Assembly: GCA_905250075.1 (NCBI GenBank)
Contig: CAJNOP010000393.1
Span: 124,001 to 188,000 of the forward strand
Source: Rotaria sp. Silwood1
Lineage: Eukaryota; Rotifera; Eurotatoria; Philodinida; Philodinidae
Reading direction: 5' to 3'
Length of the DNA: 64,000 nucleotides
Shown: piece by piece, positions 49,673 to 59,345 of the stretch
Position numbering within the stretch: position 1 is the stretch's first letter
Layout of the letters: each line of letters starts with the position of its first letter
Notes under the pieces: model-generated
What the model saw: only the letters and a program-made list of their open reading frames with translations
The model's database searches: none
What the model was told of the DNA's origin: nothing
Translations under genes and position numbers: made by a program

Positions 49673-52560
49673 GCAATATTGAAGATGTAATCATTAATGA
49701 ACAAAGTCACATTCCAGTTAATTCTGGAGAAGAGTTAAGTAAGAAATATTTATCAAACCTTTAAAACACAATACCTTTTGATACTTACTAGTAAACCATG
49801 AAACAAGTCAAATCGAAATCATATCAACAACGTCTACAAATAATATAAATTTTGATTCAAATGAATGCGGTGAGAACAAATATTTTAACGGTATTAATTT
49901 ATTACTACCATTGAATTTTCTTCTGCTTCAGATTACCATTTGCCACAAGACAATTATGAAATAGTTGTTAAAGATAATGAATGTTCTTTGAATATCAATT
50001 CTGCCACAACAAATAGTGCTGATACTCTGAATAATTATGATCAATCTTCATCTTCTATATTAATACAAACACCTGTAAAAACAATGTTAGATGTATCCAA
50101 TAATATTGTTACATCAATCAAAGGTGTCGGATTTATTAATTCTCATGAAATGACGATAACTCAAAAACAACGTAGTAATCATCCAGATATACCATGGAAT
50201 TCAAATAAAAATCTGCCGTCAGCTAAACCAAGCTCAGCATGGTTTTTGACAGATCATCCATGGCTGCGTGCCATTCGTACAGATAATCAATATGGTTTAT
50301 TATGCATTGACTGTGCTGAATTTGCATCGGATGAAGCGGCTATTAAAAAGTCCCAAGGTGCATTCATTGTAAGACCATACTGGAAGTTAAAGCATAAAGG
50401 ATTGGAAGGTAAGCACAGAAGCTTGCATTGCACGTTTATTATTTAAATAACATTTTGCTGATTAGGGATCCAGGAACAGAAAAAAAGCGATTTACATCGA
50501 ACACGCACTGATCGACGAATTGCATCAAAAATTGTCTCGATTAATGGTAATGTAGCAGGTCAATTACAATGTGTAAATTTAGACATTCAAACACGAAAAT
50601 ATCTTACTATTCTTATTCAAACTCTTTGGAATATTATCAAGGAGGAAATTGCACTAGTAAAATTCAAAACGTTGATACAATTTCTTTATCATGTACAATG
50701 TCCTGATGTTGTCAATTGGTTTAAAATTTCAAATGTAAAGGAACGGTGGGTTCTGAATTTCTTTTATTCAATGTGTAGTGACTTTTTCTTTCTAGATATT
50801 GGAGTTGGGAAGCAATAGCTGAATGGCTACAAAGTATTGATAAATATGTTCATCATTTGCAAACTCCTTCAATTCGTAAAACTCGCTATATTAATATCAT
50901 TATGGATGAAACTCGTGATATAACGGCTAATGAAATGCTTTGTTTATGTTTGCGATATGTAGAAGAAGATAGTGGTAATATTCGAGAAGAAGTTTTTATG
51001 TTCAAGCCAGTTATAGATGGAAGTGGACAAGGTAAAATACTTTATTTAAATATGTGTATAGTATTTCGTGTTTGTTACTGAATTAGGTGTATTCAACATT
51101 GCTCGAGAATTTATCGAACGTCTTCAGCAGGAAACAAACAAAGAACTGATAATTACAGCACAAACATATGATGGAGCGTCTTCGATGAGTTATCAGGCAC
51201 GAGGGCACGTTCGTAGTCGATTATCAACCTGGGCAATATATATTTATTGTCGTTCACATTTATTAAATTTAAGTGTTCAAGATGCAATTGAAATTTATAT
51301 GTATGATATTTATGATACTGTTCATTCAACTTTGGTTTTTCTACGCGACAGTTCTATTCGTCTTCAAGTGTTATCTGAAAGTCAAAAACTTATCAACTGC
51401 AACAACAAAGGTGATATTTTTCTATCCATAGGTCACGAATGATATTAATTATTTCTCAATTCCTTTTTTTCTAGAAATTGTGTGCCAAAGCCGAGTGACA
51501 CTCATTAGTCTTACGCATATGAGCTCGTACATTTTATATGCACAAATTACATAGCTGTTGTTATAGCACTTTCAACAATATCATAACACAAAACAAATGG
51601 ATCTTCGGATGCGAGACGATTTGCATTTGACTTAATGAAACCTGAAGTAGTTTTTCAAATACATCTTATGCATGACGTGCTACGTCCTTCATTACAATTT
51701 TTGCGTCAAATAGAAAAAAGGGGTTCCTGTCTTGATGAATTTGTAACTCACGTTGATGCTGCACGTAATACGATTAAACAATCGATTGAAATGTTTGATT
51801 TTAATCAAGTGCGAAAAATATTGAATGACGTTCAAAAGTATTTACCAACAGTGGAACCAACCCTTAGATCAACACGCTCTCAAATTCAAGCAATAGCGAC
51901 AGATTTCGATGAAGAACAATTTCGTGATACAGGTAAGACCTTTATTAATCCCTTTCTTCAATCGCTCGACGATAGATTTAATGCTGAAGCGCAAGAATTA
52001 ATTAAAAATATTGCTATGTTATCATCACCTTTGAAGTTTTCAGCTGAAGAATTACTTCAAAATTCGTTAATAATTCAATATTGTTCTCCAATGACATATA
52101 AACATACGGCTGTTGATCGGCAAGTATATGAAAGAACTGATTCATCTTTACTAAATTATCAAAAATTGAAAAATGATGTATTTGCATTTCTTACTATTGT
52201 TGGCAATATAACATCCATTACATCCATTACACAACGTCTTGCACAACATGGAAGTGAACAATGTCCAGAATAGTACAAGCTATTTCAAATTTTAGCAACA
52301 TTTGGTATCGGATCGAACGAAGCCGAACGTACATTTAGTACTTTAAAACGAATAAAGTCATGGTTACGAAATGGTTCAAGCAATTCAACGTTAGAGATTT
52401 TAATCAAAGTGTATCATCACTTAAAGTTAATTTAACAGATGATGCTATAAAATTCATCATCGACAATTTTATTAGTAATCCTCAAAGAGCTAAACGTCGA
52501 AATATAAGCGCTTTTACTGAATACAATAACGAACTGGAACTCGATGAAGAGACTGTTTAA
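49673..52560 (+). mobile_element. Decayed hAT transposase gene with N-terminal TTF/BED-like zinc finger
   Basis: Plus-strand exons with short introns. A first piece lies at about 49673-49738, then 49932-50408 with a zinc-finger-like region (HPWLRAIRTDNQYGLLCIDC, later WKLKHKGLEG). Next are 50466-50743, 50797-51031 with IIMDETRDITANEMLCLCLR (first catalytic Asp region), and 51087-51409 with AQTYDGASSMSYQARGHV (second Asp region) and CRSHLLNLSVQD (the hAT CxxH motif). The final exon carries FINPFLQSLDDRF and the C-terminal dimerisation block FGIGSNEAERTFSTLKRIKS (third catalytic Glu region). Stops after about 51530 and at 52271-52273 (CCAGAATAG), plus a frameshift near 52360, show it is inactive. 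Layout matches animal hAT transposases of the DUF4371 / ZMYM-like kind. Terminal repeats were not found; the left end is masked by the 305-bp palindrome. Confidence 0.8.
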
Positions 52561-53484
52561 AAGATGTTTTGTGCAGATATTTTTCGTTAATTTCAACCTT
52601 TTATCTTCTATATATTAGTATTAAATAAATTGATTTGTATTGTATCTTCTACTTCTACGTATTATCAAAAAAACCAATACTCCATCACATTGTATAATTT
52701 AAGTATTACAGAGATTGTTAAAAAGCTTTCGAAGGTCAAGAATTAAGCAAGGTATTGGTTCTGATGCATACGCCATAGATGAGATGTTATAAACCGCTAT
52801 AAATTCAATATAAAATAAAATAATAGAAATAACTGTCTGCCAAAAAATTTTAGCCCTCTCCCCCCCCCCCCCCCCCCACTCCTAAAAACAATCGAGAGCC
52901 ATGGGCTTACGAAGCAACAAAACAAAGATTTTATCGAATAACAGGAAAGAAACTTATGTGCAGAAATATCTGAATCTATTGAAGTCATTCATTGTATGTT
53001 ATAGAGATGAAACAATAAGTCAGCAGTCATCAATTAATTTCTTACGATTATGTCTTAATAAATCACTTAATACTTAATATTAAGTTTAAGCTATTCGACT
53101 TAAAACTGAATGCGTATAATATTTAGTTAATACGACTGTGTTAAAGAAAGGTAATTCAATTTTCAGTTTTCCTTTATTTCAATATGGACTTAACATTGCA
53201 TTGTCCGGTTCATTTAAGAGAGAATCTCTGTTAAGTGGTTGATCAGTTCAACTAACATCATGCTCAGTTCTGATTGAGTAGAGACAAACTTCAAATTAAA
53301 TGGTACACGTCTAACACAATTATCTAAACTTAATTTTAAATGAATTACGTGAGTAGTAACAAAGCTTAAACTTGATCAAAAGTATGAAAGTGATCCATTA
53401 ACGTCTAATATCAAGAGTTGAAATGATGGATACTGATTTATTTTCATTTATATTCAATGTTGAGCAGGGCCACTTGACACTTGA
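52561..53484. other. Intergenic, poly-C run and no gene
   Basis: AT-rich DNA following the hAT gene. It includes an unusual C homopolymer of about 19 bases at about 52859-52877, which may be a sequencing hazard. No exon seen. Confidence 0.5.
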
Positions 53485-53549
53485 GGGTGTGGATGTGGAT
53501 GAAGAGACATTCCACATCTAAACCCATACACGCACACGCACACCCACCT
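53485..53549. repeat. Short head-to-head telomere-like block
   Basis: GAGGGTGTGGATGTGGATGA on the left is followed within about 10 bp by C-rich ACACGCACACGCACACCCAC on the right. It has the same G-rich-then-C-rich order as at 47.7 kb and 61.6 kb, but is short and degenerate. Confidence 0.5.
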
Positions 53550-53863
53550 TATTGAGCAGACATATGTATTATAGATATAATTCCCAGCTGATTTTTTAAG
53601 AAATTGTTGTGGGAAAAAAATCATCTTTTGCTTTTTTCTTATGTTAAAAAAAATGATTTTCTTTGATATTTTTTAATGTGATAAAAAGAATGATAGAACA
53701 TATCGCAGGATACTCTATAATATATTCGATACGAGTTTCTTCCTTTATACCAATGGTGAAAATTAAAGCCCTCTATCATGTTTCTATCAAGAGTTATTCA
53801 AAAAATATCAACCGGTTTGTTTTTAAAATTGTCATTTCAAGCCGTTGATGCTGCCAATATTGT

Positions 53864-54745
53864 CTAAGGACAACCTGGACAATGGACCTCAGCCAGAAAA
53901 CGTTTCACCATTGTAGTGAAACCTACGGGATCCTGCATAAATGCAAAGTGACTCGTTCCCGGTAAGATCAATTCACTTGATTGTGGAATCCAACTAAACA
54001 TGTCATTTGGTTGACTTCGAAAGTTAACTTCGCTGTGGTCAGCATCTACTATCCAAATGGGCAAAGTTTCAGAAATTCTTTGAAAATCTTGTTGAGTCCA
54101 AGTTGGAAGTGTAGCCCACATGACTGTTAAAATATTCAACAAATTCGAATAGCCACTGGCTTGATTTATTGCTCCGTACTCAGCTTGAACGCGTTCTAAG
54201 AAGATATTGAAAACAAGCGAGGTGGAAGTATCTTTTAAACCACTAGGAACATAATTTGCTGCGAATGCAAACAATGATAGCAATCTATTTGGATGATTCA
54301 TTGCTAAATTAAGACCAATCATTGCTCCATCAGTCCATCCAACCAAATGTACTCGTTTAATGTTAAGATAATTCAGAAAAGCGATAACATCAGACATCAT
54401 TAGATCATATGTAATATTAGTTGGTACTGGAAAACTTCGACCTTGTCCTCGAGAATCCATCAATACGCATCGATAAAATGATTTAAGCTCTTGAACTTGA
54501 AATCCCCAATAATCACTAGTAACTAAGCCACCATTAAGAAAAAGGATCGGTTCAGCATCTTTTGGACCGCAGATTGTGTACCATATTTGAAGACTATTGA
54601 TCGTAGCATATTTACCAATACAAGGATAAGGAAGTTTAGGAGTTGCTGGTAATCGTAGCCAACGATATTTTGAGTGTAATATTGTTGAATGGTGAGCTGT
54701 AATGTATGGTAAAAAGCATATGAGTGCGATGAATACAGTGTGCAT
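53864..54745 (-). CDS. Secreted alpha/beta hydrolase-fold protein, nucleophile Ser replaced by Thr
   Basis: An intact 293-codon, intronless frame. An N-terminal signal peptide (MHTVFIALICFLPYITAHH) predicts export. The fold is clear: FLNGGLVTSDYWG (oxyanion HG-type loop, here NGG), VLMDSRGQGRS, VHLVGWTDGAMIGLNLAMNH (nucleophile elbow), IVDADHSEV (acid) and LPGTSHFAFMQDP (catalytic His). The elbow should read G-x-S-x-G; here codon ACT gives GWTDG, so catalysis may be lost or changed. The sequence style (GxxGxGxS loop, elbow context, single exon) is closer to bacterial hydrolases than to usual animal ones, and its base composition is less AT-rich than its neighbours. It sits in transposon-rich DNA, the setting in which bdelloids carry many acquired genes. 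Horizontal origin is inference. Substrate unknown. Confidence 0.85.
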   Translation of the reverse strand: MHTVFIALICFLPYITAHHSTILHSKYRWLRLPATPKLPYPCIGKYATINSLQIWYTICGPKDAEPILFLNGGLVTSDYWGFQVQELKSFYRCVLMDSRGQGRSFPVPTNITYDLMMSDVIAFLNYLNIKRVHLVGWTDGAMIGLNLAMNHPNRLLSLFAFAANYVPSGLKDTSTSLVFNIFLERVQAEYGAINQASGYSNLLNILTVMWATLPTWTQQDFQRISETLPIWIVDADHSEVNFRSQPNDMFSWIPQSSELILPGTSHFAFMQDPVGFTTMVKRFLAEVHCPGCP

Positions 54746-56201
54746 TATATGCTTGCTATTTTTGTTGTACAGCAGTTAATTTCGATGTATATATCTAGAA
54801 CACAAAAATAAAAATATAAATCAGAGTTTTTCTTATTGAAGCAGAAAATAAAGGTAAATATTTCTAAGCATTAATAAAGATGAATGTGTCGGATGAAATA
54901 TTTCATTTTTATCTGTAATATGTGACACTTTGTACTTTATTATGTGCTTTATAAATTAATTTCTATGAACGATTTCGGTGTTGCTTCATAAATATTTTGA
55001 AATGAACAACTTTCTGAACAAAACTTTATACTGTGCATATTATTTATTAAACAATCCACTGTAAACATGACTTTAAAATGGTATGAATGATACTATATGA
55101 CAATAATAAATAGTGCTGTTATATGATTGCATATATTAGCAGTATTCAACGTTAATTTCCGTCAAAACTACTTCATAATAAGAATTAAGAACAAAAGAAA
55201 AAATTCAATGAATGTGTATCTATGCTGAAACTAAAGATATAAAAGATTATTTCGACACTAAACATAGATAAAGTATAACAGCTGTATAAATATAATAAGA
55301 ATATAGCCATAAGAGCTGTAGGGGCATGCAGGGATCAACTTTTGTGTGGTAGTCTGATTCAAATTGTCTTACGCCGAGCTGTGAGTATAGATGTGGATGT
55401 AGGCATACATGGATGTGCGTGAAACAGGGACCCACAACCATACTCTAGTTTGAAAAAGTAAAGTAAAGTAAAGTAAGGTAATTCATTAAAGTTGAGGTTA
55501 TTATTGACTTATTAGCTTACTATCATGCAGTGATAATGTTACAATGTATGAGAGTATATTCAAAGTCTTTTCTTTAAAAATAAAGGACAAATAAAACGAA
55601 GTAAAACTGAAAAATGCTTTTTTTTCACCTATTGATATTTGAAATCGTGGTTGCTTTTCATGTACCTGAGAACACCTTTTACATCAATTTTATCCGAACA
55701 CAATTGAGCTGCCTTTGCCAAAAAGACAAGTAACAAAGTTCACTTGTGCAGTTTCTACTTATTTCAGAATTCCTTATCATAAGATAGTATACTACTATCG
55801 CAAATCATGAGATTACCTATTAGTCTTTTTCTGAATTACATTTACAAAAGCCAGTTATTACATACGCTAACCACATATAGGAATGCGAAGTTCCAATTAC
55901 TAGACAGTTACGTAACTAGGCAACCGTTAATGGAGCAACACAACAATAATCAAAGGTCGCTACTTTCTCAAAAAAGGTTTTCTTTAAAGAAAAAATCAAG
56001 GAGACCATTTCGATAGATCGATTACAGTTTCGCATTGCTCGACACCAACAGCCCTTGATTAAACTCTATCAATTTCGTCACTTTCACAGAAAAATCTTTC
56101 ATTCGTGAAAACAAATTCACAAATTTTTCGTTACTCCGTTATTTGTTTCCTGATTATGTAACTATCTAGTAATTGAAACTCTCCATCTCTATGTATGTTT
56201 A
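54746..56201. other. Intergenic, no gene recognised
   Basis: Upstream region of the hydrolase and left flank of the 1.9-kb transposon. It contains a short AAAGT/GTAAA repeat at about 55458-55482. Frames at 55247-55441 and 55807-56016 show no motif. Confidence 0.5.
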
Positions 56202-56221
56202 GTTTCTGTCAAGGGGGAAAC

Positions 56222-56640
56222 AGCGGACTTCAAGACTTCAAGACTTCAAAAGACTTCAACAGACTTCAACAGACTTCACTCGCTGTGACTTCATCTTTTC
56301 ACAAGACTTCGAAAGACTTCGAAAGACTTCTGAAAACTTCATAGGACTTCAAATGACTTCGCAAGACTTCATAAGACTTCGTATGACTTCATGGGACTTC
56401 ATGGGACTTCAAAAAACTTTGAAAGACTTCGTTAGACTTCACAGACTTCGTGAGACTTCAGGGACTTCATGAGACTTCACGGATTTCATGAGACTTCAGA
56501 GACTTTGTAGGACTTCTTGAGACTTTATAAGACTTCATCAGACTTCATAAGACTTCACAAGACTTTATAAAACTTCACAAGACTTCACAAAACTTCACAA
56601 GACTTCACAAGACTTCAGAAGACTTCAGAAGACTTCAAGA
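56222..56640. repeat. Left AGACTTCA array of the 1.9-kb transposon
   Basis: More than 35 copies of GACTTC with spacers of 2-5 bases (AAGACTTCAT, AAGACTTCGA and similar) over about 420 bp. The copies are diverged, so the array is probably old or kept by selection for a binding site rather than freshly expanded. Confidence 0.85.
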
Positions 56641-56727
56641 GGCAGATTCCATGCGTATCAAAAAATCTTATACAAATTACATGAAACCTCTATAACATGC
56701 AAAAAAAATAAAACTTATCAAATAGTA

Positions 56728-56824
56728 GGGGTGTCATTTACCGTTTACTTTATAATAAATATAAATTATTTATCATTTAATTTACGCGTAAATTAAATGG
56801 AAAGTAAATATAAATTGACACCCT
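56728..56824. mobile_element. 97-bp palindromic MITE nested in the transposon
   Basis: Ends GGGGTGTCATTTA (left) and AGGGTGTCAATTTA (right, other strand), flanked by TA on both sides, with shared TTTACTTT. The centre TTTAATTTACGCGTAAATTA is a near-perfect palindrome. It lies inside the 56210-58118 element and so is younger than it. Confidence 0.65.
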
Positions 56825-57062
56825 TATTCATAACAGAGTAACTAGTGTCTTCCGAGAACCACGAACGGGAATGATATTGAAAATTGATTGCTCCCAAAAG
56901 TCTGTTTTGTGGAACTAACGTATATTTTCGAAGAAAATAGTGAGTGTACGTTTTCAGTTCGAGGTTTGATGACTCTCTCTCCCCCCACCCCATTATAGAC
57001 ACTTAGCAACGGAGAAAGAGAATATTACAGACATACCCCCTCCCCCCCATTACAGCCCTTAG

Positions 57063-57587
57063 CAACGAGGATTAAATAATGGTGAAAATATTATTTTAGC
57101 TGCATTTAATCGTGCAAAAGAACTAGTTAGTAATTTGAATATATTACCTTCATTAAAGAAATGCAATGCTTGAAAACTTAATAGTTTAAGTAAAAATATA
57201 TTTGATAGTATTAGATTCAACATTAATTCGGATACTTATTCGGCAACGGATGCAGATTCTTCATCAGATTCTGAATCTGATTATGATGATGAAACAATGG
57301 AAAGTAATGAGTTTAATAGTGATCTAATCAATGTGGATGAAGAAGATAAAGATGCGGCAACGACACAAGGTGTTGATGAAATTAAAACTGAGAAAATAAA
57401 TTTTACTGGTATGCGTATATTTGATTCGATCAATCCAGCAATGAAAAACTCCTATTTTCAAGTGCAAATAAATAACAAGACTAAATTTATACACAAGCAA
57501 ACGGCTTGTTGGTTATTAACTGACAAAGCTAGCCGTTTATCGGCTGATAGATTATCACGAGTGATAGAAACAAACAAAAAGGATTAA
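57063..57587 (+). pseudogene. Transposon-internal coding fragment with acidic linker and conserved C-terminus
   Basis: An open stretch beginning GLNNGENIILAAFNRAKELV, with one in-frame TGA soon after (near 57171), then a strongly acidic Ser/Asp/Glu linker (DADSSSDSESDYDDETMESN), and a C-terminal module KFIHKQTACWLLTDKASRLS followed by ADRLSRV before the stop at 57585-57587. The CWLL...DRLxRV block resembles the tail of proteins encoded by DNA transposons that I have seen without a named domain. The N-terminal part is absent. It is probably the leftover 3' end of the gene once carried by this element; no function is assigned. Confidence 0.5.
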
Positions 57588-57837
57588 AATTCTTCATCAG
57601 ATTGATTTGGATAGATAAAAAATTTCTTATAAAAATAAAACACTTTATTCAAAAAGATTCAGTTATTAACTATTACGTTTACTAAGGCCAAACAAGCTTG
57701 AATTTTTTCCAGCACATTGAAAAAAAAACAATAAATAGTTCACCTTTCTGCTAAAATAAAATCGTCGAAAACAAGACAATTTCATTGGTTTCTTATGAAT
57801 TTTCATGCACTAAATGTATTTCAAAACTTTCAAAAGA

Positions 57838-58095
57838 ATTCATGAGACTTCATTAGATTTCATGAGACTTCAAGAGACTTCAAGAGACTTCAAGAGACTT
57901 CAAGAGACTTCAAGTGACTTCAAGTGACTTCAAGAGACTTCGTGAGACTTCATGAGACTTCATGAGATTTCAAGAGACTTCAAAGACTTCAGAGACTTTA
58001 TGAGACTTTATGATAATTCATAAGACTTCAAAAGACTTCAAGAGACTTCAGAAGACTTCAAAAGACTTACAAGACTTCATGAGACTTCACGGCTG
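57838..58095. repeat. Right AGACTTCA array of the 1.9-kb transposon
   Basis: About 25 GACTTC units, mostly in a regular 10-bp form AGAGACTTCA, more homogeneous than the left array. The final unit flips orientation just before the terminal repeat (CTGAAGTCTCTGC). Confidence 0.85.
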
Positions 58096-58559
58096 AAGTC
58101 TCTGCTGGTTCCCCCTTGGTTTCTGTAGTAACTAGTTTTTATGGATGTAATTCATAAAAAAATCTAGAAGGAAATCTCATGACTTCCAATGACACTATGC
58201 TATCTTATGATCAGAAATTTTGAAACTATTAGCAACAGCACAAGTTATCTTTATTACTTATGTTTTTTACGAACGTCGCTCAACTTTATTCAGATAAAAC
58301 TGATGCATATTGTTATCCCTTGTACATTAGAAACAGTCAAGTTTTGAACCATTAATCGATGAAAAAACTTGACTTTTCAGTCTTCTTTTGTATTATTTTC
58401 CACTAGTTACTAAAGAAAAGATTTTCAATAAGCCCACATAAATTGCAACCTTATCAATGCGTGACAATGAGCTAATGATCAATAAAAAAACTCAATTTTG
58501 ATACACTATAATACTTAACTTTACTTCACTTTTTCAAAGCAAAATACAGACAAAGTACT

Positions 58560-59345
58560 ATGTCGACTATTTACGTCGAACAAGATAAAGTCAGTTTGCT
58601 GAGAACCATTGAATCTAAAGGCTTCTGCGGATTATTTTCTCTATGCAAAAATACCAATAGACTATACAATGCAGAAAAATACTTCTCTTTCTATACTTCA
58701 GAAAACCTAAAGCTCTTCGTCAGTTACTTATAACATCTAAAGTTTCTTCTCTTATAACCTATCTATGAAAAATACAGCCAACCCATACCAACAGAAAAAG
58801 CTTCTTTTCTCTAAATCTAAAGAAAGATAAAGCCAGTTACTTGTGAAGTATTTATCGATACGCTCTGCTCTTCTATTCTGTCTACGAAAAAATAGCAGCA
58901 GATCATACAACGAGAAAACTGTTTTTCCGATGCCTATGCAGATAAAAATCCGGTTACCGATGAAGTATTAATCGATTTGATCCAATGTGTTATGCTATTC
59001 ATGAACGCTAGAAGCAGATTCTACAGAGAGAAGGACATTTTCTTAAAACCTACCAGTAAATAGAGCCAGGTATCTATGAAGCGTCACTCGATAGGACCCT
59101 TTCATTTATCCTCTCTATGAAACAATAGAGGCAGATCATACAGCGAGAAAAAATATTTTTTTCTCTGTACACCTATGAAAAGATAGAGCTAGCTACCTCT
59201 CAGCATCAATCTACAGGGCCCTTTCATTTATCCTGCGTATAAAACAATACACGCAGATGATACAGCGAGAAAAATTATTTTTTTGTCTGTAAACCTAGGC
59301 CAAATAAAGCTAGTTACGTATGAGGTAAGAATCGGTAGGCGTCTG
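58560..59345. repeat. About 120-bp tandem satellite, six to seven diverged copies
   Basis: A landmark close to CATACAGCGAGAAAA recurs at about 58663, 58786, 58905, 59021, 59138 and 59259 (steps of 116-123 bp). Each is followed by a T-rich patch, a CCTATG/CCTATC block and AAATAGAGCCAGTTAC-type sequence. The last two copies (59100-59330) are the most alike. No open frame runs through the array. Confidence 0.7.

Larger units (their letters stand above)
56210..58118. mobile_element. 1.9-kb DNA transposon (hAT-like) with AGACTTC arrays at both ends
   Basis: Terminal inverted repeats CAAGGGGGAAACAGC (left) and CAAGGGGGAACCAGC (right, other strand) are flanked by a perfect 8-bp direct repeat GTTTCTGT (56202-56209 and 58119-58126), the hallmark of hAT-type (also P or Merlin) insertion. 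Just inside each end is a long array of AGACTTCA-type units spaced about 8-11 bp: 56222-56640 at left and 57838-58095 at right. Both arrays have the same orientation on the plus strand, although the termini are inverted. The core holds a broken coding fragment (57063-57587) and a nested small MITE (56728-56824). No complete transposase is present, so it is non-autonomous. Confidence 0.8.

Noticed and set aside
56222-58095. CRISPR-like reading of the AGACTTC arrays
   Set aside because: Spacing is only 2-5 bases, this is a eukaryotic genome, and the arrays sit inside a transposon with target duplications.
58560-59345. CRISPR-like reading of the 120-bp tandem repeat
   Set aside because: The whole unit repeats, not just a short repeat with unique spacers.
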